A DNA stretch of 49,408 nt from JBBIMS01 sp964531645. Lineage in GTDB: Bacteria > Acidobacteriota > Aminicenantia > JBFLYD01 > JBBIMS01. The DNA lies in the NCBI GenBank assembly GCA_964531645.1, contig CAZHEF010000017.1:1-49408 (forward strand), read 5' to 3'. Of this stretch, positions 27,420-35,332 are shown piece after piece; the stretch's first letter is position 1, and each line of letters starts with the position of its first letter. Both the position numbers and the translations under genes were made by a program. A model generated the notes under the pieces. The model did not search any database and was not told where the DNA came from. It saw only the letters and a program-made list of their open reading frames with translations.

Positions 27420-27565
27420 TGCTAAGGACTTTGCTGGACATCACTCAAGCTCTTCAAGAGGAAGGTATTCGATACAATGATTACAGAAACTTGCAATTTA
27501 TGGAAGAAGAAAAAGCATGGCTCAAGAGATGGAAAGATCTAAAGAAAATCCCCATAAAAAGTTAA
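27419..27565 (+). CDS. Small protein coupled to the preceding ORF
   Basis: The frame encodes 48 residues, starting MLRTLLDITQALQEEGIRYN and ending in a basic LKRWKDLKKIPIKS. Its ATG shares bases with the TGA of the preceding 57-residue ORF, the classic layout for translational coupling. Composition and predicted amphipathic helices look protein-like. It could be an intact small protein or the remnant of a larger helical protein. No family is assigned. About 70 bases separate it from the alcohol dehydrogenase start. Confidence 0.42.
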   Translation: MLRTLLDITQALQEEGIRYNDYRNLQFMEEEKAWLKRWKDLKKIPIKS

Positions 27566-27636
27566 ATGTTTCTTGCCCCTCTGAATTCCTTGACAATCTC
27601 CTTTTCGGGGATTTTAATAAATTTTTGTAAAGGGAG

Positions 27637-28824
27637 ATGTTAAATTTTGACCTCTATTTACCTACAAAACTGATTTTTGGGATAGGGACTCTTGAAAGAA
27701 TCGGTGTTGAAGCAAAGAGTGTTGGCAAAAAGGCTCTCATTGTTACCGGGAAAAGGAGCTCCCAGAAAAATGGAGCACTGGAAAGGGTTATTCAGCTTCT
27801 CAGCAGGGAAAATATCGAGAGTGTAATCTTCAACAAAATTAAATCTAATCCGAGAAATGATGTCATTGACGAAGGAGGGAAAATTGCCAGGACAGAAAAA
27901 TGCGATTTTGTCATTGGGCTTGGCGGTGGCTCTGCCATGGACTCAGCCAAGGGGATTGCAGTTGTTGCAAAGGAGGGAGGAGAGATATGGGATTATGTGC
28001 CCGATGGCATAAGAATTCCAAAAAGGATTACATCAGCATTGCCAGTTATTGAGATTCCCACTCTTTCAGCATCTGGCTCTGAAGCAAATGGTGGAGCTGT
28101 AATTACCAATCCAAAAACAAAGGAGAAGATATTTTTCCGTTCCTATCATCTTTTCCCTAAGATTTCCATAATTGATCCTTCCCTTACTACCACAGTACCA
28201 CCAGATAAGACAGGAGAAGGTGGAATAGATATTATGTGCCATGTCCTTGATCCATACCTTACAAATATTGAGCCAAATACTCCTCTACAGGAAAAACTTC
28301 AAGAATCTGTTATTCTAACTGTTATGGAGAACCTTCCCATAGCAATGGAAGACGGGAAGAATATCGAGGCAAGAACAAACCTTGCTTGGTGTGCTGTGTT
28401 TGCTGTTTCTGGATTTCCGAATTTTGGGGAAAATGCGGGATTTCCGATGCATGCAATGGAACATCCAATATCTGCCCTATATGACATACCCCATGGAAGA
28501 GGTCTTTCTGCTTTAATCCCTCCTTTTCTTGAGTTTGTCATGGAGCTTAATCCATCAAGGTTTTACTTGCTGGGAGAAAGAATTTTCCAGATTCAGGAAA
28601 GTAACAAGAAAAAGCTAGCAAAAGATATAATTAGAAAGGTGGTCGAATGGCTTGAGAAAATCGGGATGTTTACAAAACTTAAAGATCTAGAAGTAAAAAA
28701 GGAATCTTTTGAAAAAATTGCGGAGGATGCAATAAGAATAAGCGGGATGGGCAAAAATTACCTTTCTAATTTTCCCCAGCTCAACAAAGAAGGCATCATA
28801 AAAATTCTTGGCAAGGCTTACTAA
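27637..28824 (+). CDS. Iron-containing alcohol dehydrogenase (butanol dehydrogenase-like)
   Basis: This is a 395-residue group III alcohol dehydrogenase. FYPTK-like start text (LYLPTKLIFGIGTLERIG), the cofactor motif IGLGGGSAMDSAKGIAV, and metal ligands in GIDIMCHVLDPYL (Asp and His near 199-203), MHAMEHPISALY (about 272) and DIPHGRGLSALIP (about 286) are all present. Family members use NAD(P)H to interconvert alcohols and aldehydes or ketones, often with Fe2+. The purine-rich AGGGAG directly abuts the ATG, an unusually short spacing, but no better start is seen. Substrate is uncertain; secondary alcohols or butanal are typical. A role in fermentative redox balance is an inference. Confidence 0.92.
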   Translation: MLNFDLYLPTKLIFGIGTLERIGVEAKSVGKKALIVTGKRSSQKNGALERVIQLLSRENIESVIFNKIKSNPRNDVIDEGGKIARTEKCDFVIGLGGGSAMDSAKGIAVVAKEGGEIWDYVPDGIRIPKRITSALPVIEIPTLSASGSEANGGAVITNPKTKEKIFFRSYHLFPKISIIDPSLTTTVPPDKTGEGGIDIMCHVLDPYLTNIEPNTPLQEKLQESVILTVMENLPIAMEDGKNIEARTNLAWCAVFAVSGFPNFGENAGFPMHAMEHPISALYDIPHGRGLSALIPPFLEFVMELNPSRFYLLGERIFQIQESNKKKLAKDIIRKVVEWLEKIGMFTKLKDLEVKKESFEKIAEDAIRISGMGKNYLSNFPQLNKEGIIKILGKAY

Positions 28825-28837
28825 AGCCCCTGTAAAT

Positions 28838-28866
28838 TTGACATTAAATAAAGACCCTATTAATAT
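28838..28866 (+). promoter_or_regulatory. Candidate promoter of the LemA/TPM operon
   Basis: TTGACA at 28838-28843, a 17-base spacer and TAATAT at 28861-28866 (4/6 match to TATAAT) lie just upstream of the lemA-like gene. Transcription would start near 28873, leaving a very short leader that still contains the AAGGAG site at 28874-28879. Confidence 0.5.
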
Positions 28867-28884
28867 TTCTTATAAGGAGCGAAC

Positions 28885-29472
28885 ATGAAAAGATTTGGTT
28901 TTTTAATTGCAAGTCTACTGATTTTTCTTTTTATAATTTGGGGTGTTTCAGCTTATAATACTATGGTCAAAAAAAATGAGAAAGTAAGAGAGGCATGGTC
29001 TCAGGTTGAAAATCAATACCAGAGGAGAGCTGATTTAATTCCAAATCTTGTTAATACTGTGAAAGGATACATGGAGTATGAGAAGGAAGTTCTGGAGGAA
29101 GTGACAAAGGCGAGGGCATCTGTAGGACAGATTAAAGTTGGCCAGGAAATAATTGAAAATCCGGAACTTTTCTCAAAGTTTGTTCAGGCTCAGGATTCCC
29201 TTTCCAGTGCCCTCAGCAGGCTTCTCGTGGTAGTAGAAAGATATCCCGATTTGAAAGCCAATCAGAATTTCATAGCCCTGCAGACTCAGCTTGAGGGAAC
29301 AGAGAACAGAATTGCGGTTGAAAGAAGAAGATTCAACGAAGCTGTTATGGATTTCAACGCTTACATAAAAAGAATTCCTAACAACCTAATCGCAGGTTTC
29401 GGAAATTTCAAAGAAAAGGAGTATTTCAAAGCGATTACAGGAGCTGAAAAACCTCCAGAAGTTAAGTTTTAA
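28885..29472 (+). CDS. LemA family membrane protein
   Basis: This 195-residue protein has a single N-terminal transmembrane helix (FLIASLLIFLFIIWGVSAY). The LemA hallmark follows: YNTMVKKNEKVREAWSQVE, NQYQRRADLIPNLVNTVKGY, and later AVERRRFNEAVMDFNAYIKR. The rest should be a helical bundle outside the membrane. The cellular role of LemA proteins is poorly known. Family members are commonly paired with TPM-domain proteins, as here, where the stop codon overlaps the next start by one base. AAGGAG precedes the ATG by five bases. Confidence 0.93.
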   Translation: MKRFGFLIASLLIFLFIIWGVSAYNTMVKKNEKVREAWSQVENQYQRRADLIPNLVNTVKGYMEYEKEVLEEVTKARASVGQIKVGQEIIENPELFSKFVQAQDSLSSALSRLLVVVERYPDLKANQNFIALQTQLEGTENRIAVERRRFNEAVMDFNAYIKRIPNNLIAGFGNFKEKEYFKAITGAEKPPEVKF

Positions 29473-30212
29473 TGAAATTTAGGAAAATTTCTTTTTCCTT
29501 ACTTCTTTTCTCTTTTTCGTATCTTTATTCCCTCGAAATCCCCGAAAGACCCCTTGGAAGGGTATCAGATTATGCAAAAATTCTCAAGCCAGAGAAAATC
29601 TCCACCCTTGAGACAATCCTTTCAAACTATGAAAGAGAGACAACAAATCAGATAGTAATTGCAATTTTCAATTCCCTCGAAGGATGGGACATTGAGGATT
29701 TCTCAATAAGACTTGCCGAGAAATGGAAAATCGGACAGAAAGGAAAGGATAACGGAATAATAATTCTTGTCGCCCTTGAGGAAAAGAAGATAAGAATTGA
29801 GGTGGGTTATGGACTTGAAGGAGCTGTTCCTGATATTACCGCAAGACAGATAATCGACAGAGAAATTGTCCCACACTTCAAAAAATCTGATTATTTTAGC
29901 GGATTGAGGAATGGAGTTGATTCTCTAATAAAGGCTATTGGCGGAGAATACAAAGTTGAGAAAGGGACAAGTGGAGAAGTTATAGTTGCCCTGATTATTC
30001 TTTTTATCGTTATGGTTTTTTTATTGCAAATTTTAGCAGGTCTGTCCTACGGGTTGACTTACACTCGCTCAAAAGGAAGATGGCACAGAAGTTCTACTTT
30101 CTGGAGTGGATTCATGGGAGGAGGACGGGGCTCTGGAGGTGGCTTATCAAGTGGAGATTTCTCAGGTGGAGGTGGGAGTTTTGGAGGGGGAGGAGCAACA
30201 GGAAGCTGGTAA
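29472..30212 (+). CDS. TPM-domain (YgcG-like) membrane protein with Gly/Ser tail
   Basis: This 246-residue protein has a signal peptide (FSLLLFSFSYLYSLE). A TPM domain follows (PLGRVSDYAKILKPEKISTL, NQIVIAIFNSLEGWDIEDFS, GQKGKDNGIIILVALEEKKI, RIEVGYGLEGAVPDI). Near residues 170-195 is one transmembrane helix (IVALIILFIVMVFLLQILAG). The C-terminal tail is very rich in Gly and Ser (GGLSSGDFSGGGGSFGGGGA), a common ending in this family. The TPM domain would face the periplasm. It is translationally coupled to both neighbours. TPM proteins have been linked to photosystem repair or stress in other organisms, but the role here is unknown. Confidence 0.9.
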   Translation: MKFRKISFSLLLFSFSYLYSLEIPERPLGRVSDYAKILKPEKISTLETILSNYERETTNQIVIAIFNSLEGWDIEDFSIRLAEKWKIGQKGKDNGIIILVALEEKKIRIEVGYGLEGAVPDITARQIIDREIVPHFKKSDYFSGLRNGVDSLIKAIGGEYKVEKGTSGEVIVALIILFIVMVFLLQILAGLSYGLTYTRSKGRWHRSSTFWSGFMGGGRGSGGGLSSGDFSGGGGSFGGGGATGSW

Positions 30213-30676
30213 TGAAAAGGAGTTTAAATCCAAAGAAATTTTTTACAAAGGAGGAAAGGGAAAGGATATTACAGGAGATCAAAAAAGCAGAAATGGAAAC
30301 CACTGGAGAGATTGCGGTTCATCTTGTGAGAAAGGCAAAAGGAGATATTTTTGAGAAGGGCAAGGAAACCTTTTTTAAATTGGGACTTTATAAGACTTTA
30401 AGAAGGAATGCTGTCCTATTTTTCATCTCCACTGGACAGAGAAAATTTGCAATTATTGCGGATGAGGGAATTGAGAGAGTTGTTCCTGAGGGATTCTGGA
30501 ATGAAATAGCAAGAGGGATGGAGTCTGATTTTAAAAAAGTAAATTTTGCCGAAGGCCTAATAAAGGCAATAAAAAGTACAGGAGAAAAACTTTCGGAATT
30601 TTTCCCCCATAGAGCAGGCGACCAAAACGAAATCCCCGACCAGATAACAGAGGAGGGAAATCCAGCTAATAGCTAA
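30212..30676 (+). CDS. Second TPM-domain protein
   Basis: I chose the ATG at 30212, which overlaps the preceding stop (TAATG) and gives 154 residues; a longer frame upstream lies inside the previous gene. The protein has no signal peptide and reads FTKEERERILQEIKKAEMET, GEIAVHLVRKAKGDIFEKG, RRNAVLFFISTGQRKFAIIA, DEGIERVVPEGFWNEIARGM. This is the cytoplasmic-type TPM layout often found as the third gene in LemA-TPM-TPM operons. The last codons fall inside a dispersed repeat (30664-30691), which supplies the stop codon. The C-terminal tail may therefore be longer or shorter than in relatives. Confidence 0.85.
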   Translation: MKRSLNPKKFFTKEERERILQEIKKAEMETTGEIAVHLVRKAKGDIFEKGKETFFKLGLYKTLRRNAVLFFISTGQRKFAIIADEGIERVVPEGFWNEIARGMESDFKKVNFAEGLIKAIKSTGEKLSEFFPHRAGDQNEIPDQITEEGNPANS

Positions 30677-30691
30677 CGGCTTGCAGCAAAC
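30664..30691 (+). repeat. Dispersed AGCTAATAGCT repeat, copy 3
   Basis: AGCTAATAGCTAACGGCTTGCAGC overlaps the end of the second TPM gene and supplies its TAA. It is the third copy of a degenerate family also found at 14722 and 21422. Two of the three copies overlap a stop codon. Confidence 0.55.
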
Positions 30692-30825
30692 AGATATTTA
30701 AGGTTTAGAATATAATAATAAATTGGATTTTTGGAAGAGCTAACCTATTATAATCAGGTTTATTTAAATTATTACTCTTATTAGCTCTCTTGCCTGATTT
30801 TTCTTTATTTTGTGAAATTTCCTTG

Positions 30826-31428
30826 ATGAAGTTGAATCTTGCCAATGCTATTACTTCGCTTAGAATTATTCTTTCCTTTATTGTTGTGATTCTTTTTGAG
30901 ATTGAAAATTTCCATACCCTTCTAATTGCTTCATTTTTAATTATCTTTGTAATTCTCCTTGATTGTGTTGATAGTTATGTGGCGAGGAAGATGGGAATAT
31001 CAACGGAGTTCGGTGCTCTATATGATATAACAGGTGACAGGATTGTTGAATACATTTTCTGGATTTACTTTTCCTTTGTAAGAATAACATCTTTCTGGTA
31101 TGCACTGATTGTGATAACAAGGGGCGAGATTGTAAATACCCTCAGAGCATTTGCCTTTAAAAAAGGGAAGAAACCCTTTGAAATTCATCAAAAACCTTTA
31201 ACGAGATTCATTGTTGAATCTCCCTTTATGAGAACTTCCTATGCAATCCTTAAATCTTTAACTTTCTCCTTTATGGGTTTTGAATTTTTCCTGAAAAAGA
31301 GAATTCCCCTTTTCCCCTATCTTGAGTTGATACACTTCTGCACCTTCATCCTTGCAATCTCAACAGTTTCAATTTGTGTTATAAGAGGGCTTCCTGTGAT
31401 TTTTGAAGCCAAAAAGTATCTAAAATGA
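30826..31428 (+). CDS. CDP-alcohol phosphatidyltransferase family membrane protein
   Basis: I prefer the ATG at 30826, which gives MKLNLANAITSLRI, a normal family start, over the ATG 36 bases upstream; neither has a good ribosome site. The protein is about 200 residues with six hydrophobic segments. The CDP-alcohol signature reads DCVDSYVARKMG...FGALYDITGDRIVEY, matching DxxDGxxARx(8-9)GxxxDxxxD except that Ser replaces the usual Gly after the second Asp. All four aspartates are kept. Such enzymes move a phospho-alcohol to or from CDP-diacylglycerol at the inner membrane. The HAD gene that follows overlaps by 4 bases and could remove the phosphate from its product. It differs from the pgsA-type protein at 40479-41036. 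Confidence 0.83.
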   Translation: MKLNLANAITSLRIILSFIVVILFEIENFHTLLIASFLIIFVILLDCVDSYVARKMGISTEFGALYDITGDRIVEYIFWIYFSFVRITSFWYALIVITRGEIVNTLRAFAFKKGKKPFEIHQKPLTRFIVESPFMRTSYAILKSLTFSFMGFEFFLKKRIPLFPYLELIHFCTFILAISTVSICVIRGLPVIFEAKKYLK

Positions 31429-32033
31429 AAGTTGCAATATTTGACCTTGATGGAACTCTAATAAGACGGTCAGGGGAGAGAAGGTTTTTGCCATGGATGA
31501 TTTTTAATTTAAAATTAAGCCCCTTAAAATTCATTCCATTCCTTATTCGCTCAATAAAGGATAGAAACTTTTATTCAACAAAGCTTTATTATAGAGGTGA
31601 AAAAATTGAAAGAATTAAAAGGCTGGCATCCTTCTTCTTCTCTTCAGAGTCAGTAAAGGATATGGTTTTTGAAGAAGGGAAAAGGGAGATTGAAAGATTG
31701 AAAGAAGATAAATACAAATTAATTCTTCTTACAGGCGCCCCGTATTTTATCGCAGAAAATTTTGAAATTTTAGGATTTGATTTAATAATCTCATGTGAGC
31801 TTGAAGCAAGGGATGATAAATTCACTGGAGAGCTCATAAGATATCCCGGAGGTAAAATGAAGCAAGATATTGTCTTGAATATTTCAAAAGAACTTTCAAT
31901 AGATTTATCTCTAAGCAGAGGGTATGGGAATAGTTATGAGGACAGAGAGTTCCTTGGTTTGACGGGATTTCCTGTTGCTGTAAACCCATCATTTAAGTTG
32001 AGAAATTTTGCAAAAAAATGGGTTGGGAAATAA
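31425..32033 (+). CDS. HAD-IB family phosphatase (SerB/PgpP-like)
   Basis: The protein is 202 residues with the HAD motifs AIFDLDGTLI (nucleophile Asp), LILLTGAPYFIAENF (motif II threonine) and RGYGNSYEDREFLGLTGFPVAVNP (motifs III/IV, variant GNSYEDRE). A helical cap between motifs I and II fits the subclass IB group. It overlaps the CDP-alcohol phosphatidyltransferase by an ATGA junction. This suggests it dephosphorylates the phospholipid made by that enzyme, as PgpP-type phosphatases do; that is an inference from context. It is soluble, with no membrane segments. Confidence 0.85.
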   Translation: MKVAIFDLDGTLIRRSGERRFLPWMIFNLKLSPLKFIPFLIRSIKDRNFYSTKLYYRGEKIERIKRLASFFFSSESVKDMVFEEGKREIERLKEDKYKLILLTGAPYFIAENFEILGFDLIISCELEARDDKFTGELIRYPGGKMKQDIVLNISKELSIDLSLSRGYGNSYEDREFLGLTGFPVAVNPSFKLRNFAKKWVGK

Positions 32034-32040
32034 GGAAATG

Positions 32041-32059
32041 GAAGTAGATTTACTACTTC
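32041..32059 (+). terminator. Hairpin after the HAD phosphatase gene
   Basis: GAAGTAG and CTACTTC form a perfect 7-bp stem around ATTTA, 7 bases after the stop codon. The stem is AT-rich and the T-tract afterwards is poor, so it may be only a weak terminator or a transcript-end structure. Confidence 0.35.
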
Positions 32060-32272
32060 TATCCTTTGGAGAGGGGCAGTGCAAGAGGAAATGTGGTAGT
32101 TTTACTGCTTTTTTAATTGTAGAGAGCGTTTCTTTATTCTGCAATGCTGTTCTTGACAGTGGGTTTTCTTGAATGGTAAAAGGATAAGAGATGGTGGAAA
32201 GTGTTGTGAGGACCGGAAATAGAGGAGGGAATACAAAAGTTTTCTATACTCCCGGGTCTGGCAAAATTTCAT

Positions 32273-32280
32273 AGGAGGTG
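32273..32280 (+). promoter_or_regulatory. Strong ribosome binding site deciding the macro-domain start
   Basis: AGGAGGTG ends nine bases before ATG at 32290. The GTG at 32278-32280 is part of this site, so it is not the start codon even though it opens the same frame. Confidence 0.75.
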
Positions 32281-32289
32281 AAAAAAATT

Positions 32290-32832
32290 ATGGAAAAAAC
32301 AATATCAGGGGTAAAGATTGAATGCATTAAAGGGAATATAGCATCGCAACCTGATATGACTGCCATTGTCAATGCAGCAAATGCTCAGCTCAAAATGGGG
32401 GGAGGCGTAGCCGGTGCTATTCACAGAGCTGCCGGTCCAGGACTTGAAGAGGAATGTCGTCCTCTGGCACCCATTAAATTAGGAGAAGCTGTCATCACTG
32501 GAGGTCATAGACTTCCGAATCGATATGTAATTCACTGCCTTGGACCTGTCTATGGTGTGGATAAGCCTGAAGATGAGATCCTGGCAAATTGTTACCGTAA
32601 TGCATTAAAACTTGCTGAACAATACAAAATAGACTCCATTGCCTTTCCAGCAATTTCTACTGGTGTATTTGGTTATCCCATAGAAGAAGCTGCAGAAGTT
32701 GCATTTAAAATAATCTTAGAGATTTTACCAGAACTAAAGTTTGTTAAAAAGATTCGTTTTGTGCTTTATACTGATAGAGACCTGGAGACTCATGAAAAGA
32801 CATTGTCTCGCCTAACAGGTGAAATAAGATAA
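32290..32832 (+). CDS. Macro-domain ADP-ribose-processing protein (MacroD/YmdB-like)
   Basis: Starting at the ATG after AGGAGGTG the protein has 180 residues, one macro domain. Family motifs are IKGNIASQPDMTAIVNAANA, the binding loop LKMGGGVAGAIHRAAG, GEAVITGGHRLPNRYVIHCLGP and the second loop PAISTGVFGYPIEEAAEVAF. MacroD-type proteins bind ADP-ribose and hydrolyse O-acetyl-ADP-ribose or mono-ADP-ribosyl-glutamate/aspartate. The asparagines and the GGG-V-G loop needed for this are kept. It is cytoplasmic. No sirtuin or ADP-ribosyltransferase is next to it, so the partner is not known. It probably has its own promoter. Confidence 0.94.
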   Translation: MEKTISGVKIECIKGNIASQPDMTAIVNAANAQLKMGGGVAGAIHRAAGPGLEEECRPLAPIKLGEAVITGGHRLPNRYVIHCLGPVYGVDKPEDEILANCYRNALKLAEQYKIDSIAFPAISTGVFGYPIEEAAEVAFKIILEILPELKFVKKIRFVLYTDRDLETHEKTLSRLTGEIR

Positions 32833-32843
32833 GGAAATGAAGC

Positions 32844-33041
32844 CATAAAAAAGCAAAATTTAACCTCACAAAGAAGGACAAAAGATATTACCCAGCAAAT
32901 ACCGGTCCAGAAATAGTTGAGATTGAGGAAGTGAAATTTTTAACAATTGAAGGAAAGGGTGCTCCTGAAGGAAATCTATTCCAAGCTAAAATTAATGCTT
33001 TACTTTTCTTGATCTTTCAATTTGCAATTCTCAATTTGTAA
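32844..33041 (+). pseudogene. Truncated GyrI-like small-molecule-binding domain
   Basis: One frame reads KKAKFNLTKKDKRYYPANTG then PEIVEIEEVKFLTIEGKGAP and NLFQAKINAL, the N-terminal signature of the GyrI-like (AraC effector-binding) domain proteins of about 200 residues. There is no in-frame start codon; ATG at 32837 is out of frame and hits a stop at once. The frame ends after about 65 residues in an AT-rich tail. The gene has therefore lost its start and roughly two thirds of its length. It follows the macro-domain gene and abuts the mutL end. Confidence 0.65.
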
Positions 33042-33050
33042 TGCTAAAAT

Positions 33051-34697
33051 TTATCGCCTCTTTAACCCCTTTTCAATCTCTCCCTTTGTTATTCTTATGA
33101 ATATTGGTCTCCCGTGGGGGCAGAATTCGGGAGATTCTGTCTTGAAAAGTTCCTCAACAATGAATACCATCTCTGAAGGAGCAAGTCTTTGATTTATTTT
33201 TATTGCTGTTTTGCAGGCAATCTTTGAAAGTATCCTATCCCTTTCCTTTTCAAGCTCAATATCTTCTCCTTCAATTAACCAGATAAAGGTCTCCTTCAAA
33301 AGGTTCTCCGGTATAATTGATGGAAATATTGAAATTTTTATTTCCTTCATCCCAAAATTTTCAAATTCAAAACCCAGCTCTTCGAGAATTTGCCTCCTCT
33401 TTTCAAGATTCCCCATCAATTTATGAGAGAGTTCAACAACTACAGGAAAGATTGGGGTTGTCTTTGGAAATCCTTTCTCTTTTTTGAACTCTCCAAAAAG
33501 AATTCTCTCGTGGGCATTGTGCTGGTCTATTATCAGAATCTCTTCTTCCTTTTCAGCAATTATAAAACTTTCCTGGAATTGTCCGAGAATTTTAATTTTC
33601 TCCCTTTCCGGAGCTTCAAAAAGTGGGATCTGGCTTACTTCCTTTAAAAATTCTCTCTCACCTATCTCCATAACAGCTGAGGGCTTTACTTCAACATGGT
33701 ATTTAACTTCTTTCTCTGAGATACTTTCTCTTATTTTTTCTACAAATCCTCTGTAAAACTCAGATGGTGAGCGGAGCTTAACCTCCTCCTTGGATGGATG
33801 AATATTTACATCAATTTCCTCGAATGGAATATCGAAAAAAAGGAAAAATGCAGGGAAGGTATACTTTTCAATGAAACCCTTATATGCCTCATGGATTGCA
33901 TGGATTATTGACCTTTCCCTTGTGAGCCTTCCATTTATAAGGATAGCCTGGTAATCCCTGCTCCTCATCCCTTTCCCTGCCTTGGAAATCGGACCCTCAA
34001 CTTTTATATTTTTCAATTCAGCAGAGAATGGGGTAAGAGATTCAAGAAAACTTCCTCCGTAGATTTCAGCAATTCTCTCTTCAATACTATTACACTCAGG
34101 AAGATTAAGGATTTCTCTCCCGTTGTGATAAAGAAGAAAAGTTATTTCAGGATGGGCAAGAGAGAGATGGGAGATGAACTGGACAATTATTTTGAGCTCC
34201 CTTTCATCGGACCTGAGGAATTTCAATCTTACAGGAAGGTTGAAAAATAAGTCCCTGACCTCAACCATCGTTCCTTTGGGATATGGAATCTCGGAAAGAT
34301 TGAGGGTTCTTTCTCCTTCCCTTTCAATCAGTGTTCCCGTTTCCTCATCATCGGCTCTTGTTTTTAAAGCAATTCTTGAAACAGCTGATATTGATGGAAG
34401 AGCTTCTCCTCTGAAACCTAACGTAGAAATTCTGAACAAGTCTTCCTCCCTTTCAATTTTCGATGTAGAATGTCTCTCAAAACATATGGGAACATCCTCC
34501 TTTTTAATTCCCCATCCATCGTCAATAACCCTTATCAGATTCTTTCCAGCCTTTTCAAGGTAGATTTCAATCCTTTTTGCTCCAGCATCAATTGAATTTT
34601 CTAAAAGCTCCTTTACAACAGAGTAAGGCCTTTCTACAACCTCTCCTGAAGCAATTTTCCCAGCAATCTCTGGAGGAAGGATTTTTACCCTTCGCAT
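33051..34697 (-). CDS. mutL: DNA mismatch repair protein MutL
   Basis: The 548-residue protein has a GHKL ATPase N-terminal domain: ENSIDAGAKRIEIYLEKAG, VIDDGWGIKKEDV, HSTSKI, STLGFRGEALPSISAVS and INGRLTRERSIIHAIHEAY. The C-terminal dimerisation domain has endonuclease-type features: IIDQHNAHERILFGEF (related to DQHAxxExxxxE, with Asn for Ala and an altered last Glu), SKIACKTAIK, and FCPHGRPIFI. This is the type found in bacteria without MutH. It couples mismatch recognition by MutS to strand removal; no mutS is in the window. It is the last gene of an overlapping minus-strand operon, overlapping the HAD gene by 13 bases. Confidence 0.96.
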   Translation of the reverse strand: MRRVKILPPEIAGKIASGEVVERPYSVVKELLENSIDAGAKRIEIYLEKAGKNLIRVIDDGWGIKKEDVPICFERHSTSKIEREEDLFRISTLGFRGEALPSISAVSRIALKTRADDEETGTLIEREGERTLNLSEIPYPKGTMVEVRDLFFNLPVRLKFLRSDERELKIIVQFISHLSLAHPEITFLLYHNGREILNLPECNSIEERIAEIYGGSFLESLTPFSAELKNIKVEGPISKAGKGMRSRDYQAILINGRLTRERSIIHAIHEAYKGFIEKYTFPAFFLFFDIPFEEIDVNIHPSKEEVKLRSPSEFYRGFVEKIRESISEKEVKYHVEVKPSAVMEIGEREFLKEVSQIPLFEAPEREKIKILGQFQESFIIAEKEEEILIIDQHNAHERILFGEFKKEKGFPKTTPIFPVVVELSHKLMGNLEKRRQILEELGFEFENFGMKEIKISIFPSIIPENLLKETFIWLIEGEDIELEKERDRILSKIACKTAIKINQRLAPSEMVFIVEELFKTESPEFCPHGRPIFIRITKGEIEKGLKRR

Positions 34698-35332
34698 TCT
34701 TTTACAATCCTCAGAATTTCTTTAGGAGATTTGAAGATAAAACAGGGCTCCTCTTTAAGTAATCTCTCTACATTCCTTGCCCCCCACAATGCTCCTGCTG
34801 TGATTGCACCTGCCCTTTTTCCAGAAATAATATCCATGAACGAGTCTCCTACATGGAGGCAGCCGGGAGGTTTTAGTCCCAATCTTCTACAAACTTCCTC
34901 AACACCATCAGGATAAGGTTTTGGATTTGGAACATCTTCGGAAGAGACGAGATCCTTTATAAATTGAGATAGACCTTTCAGCTTGAGTAGTTTTAAGGAG
35001 AGCTCTCTACCCCTTCCAGTGAATATTCCAATGGGAAATTCTAATCTTTTCAGTTCTGAGAGAACCTCCTTTATCCCTTCAAAAACCTTTATTTTTTCTG
35101 AATTTTCCTCAAAAATTTTAACATAGTCGAGATAACACTTTTCAAGGTTTTCATCTCTCACATATCTCCTAAAAATAACTTTCTCCGGTGGTCCAAAGGA
35201 TAGATAAATCTCATCATCTGTCAGTTCAACATTTCCCCATTTTCTGAGAACTTCTTTGAAAGCCACAGTTGTTAGAGGATAAGAATCAATCAATGTCCCG
35301 TCAAGATCAAAAATTACTCCTTTAATTACCAA
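34685..35332 (-). CDS. HAD hydrolase, phosphoglycolate-phosphatase/PpaX-like
   Basis: The 215-residue protein has motif I KGVIFDLDGTLIDSYP, motif II IGIFTGRGRELSL, motif III lysine in VPNPKPYPDGVEEV and motif IV LHVGDSFMDIISGKRAGA. The helical cap between motifs I and II (subclass IA) is of the Gph/PpaX/beta-phosphoglucomutase kind. PpaX and Gph remove phosphate from pyrophosphate or from phosphoglycolate, a product of DNA-end repair. Its overlap with mutL might fit the latter, but co-transcription alone is weak evidence. It also overlaps the deacetylase gene upstream by 11 bases. Cytoplasmic. Confidence 0.87.
   Translation of the reverse strand: MVIKGVIFDLDGTLIDSYPLTTVAFKEVLRKWGNVELTDDEIYLSFGPPEKVIFRRYVRDENLEKCYLDYVKIFEENSEKIKVFEGIKEVLSELKRLEFPIGIFTGRGRELSLKLLKLKGLSQFIKDLVSSEDVPNPKPYPDGVEEVCRRLGLKPPGCLHVGDSFMDIISGKRAGAITAGALWGARNVERLLKEEPCFIFKSPKEILRIVKECEG

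Noticed and set aside
32153..32181. TTGACA at 32153 as a promoter for the macro-domain gene
   Set aside because: The hexamer at the right spacing is GTAAAA, a poor -10. The gene may have a promoter here, but this pairing is weak.
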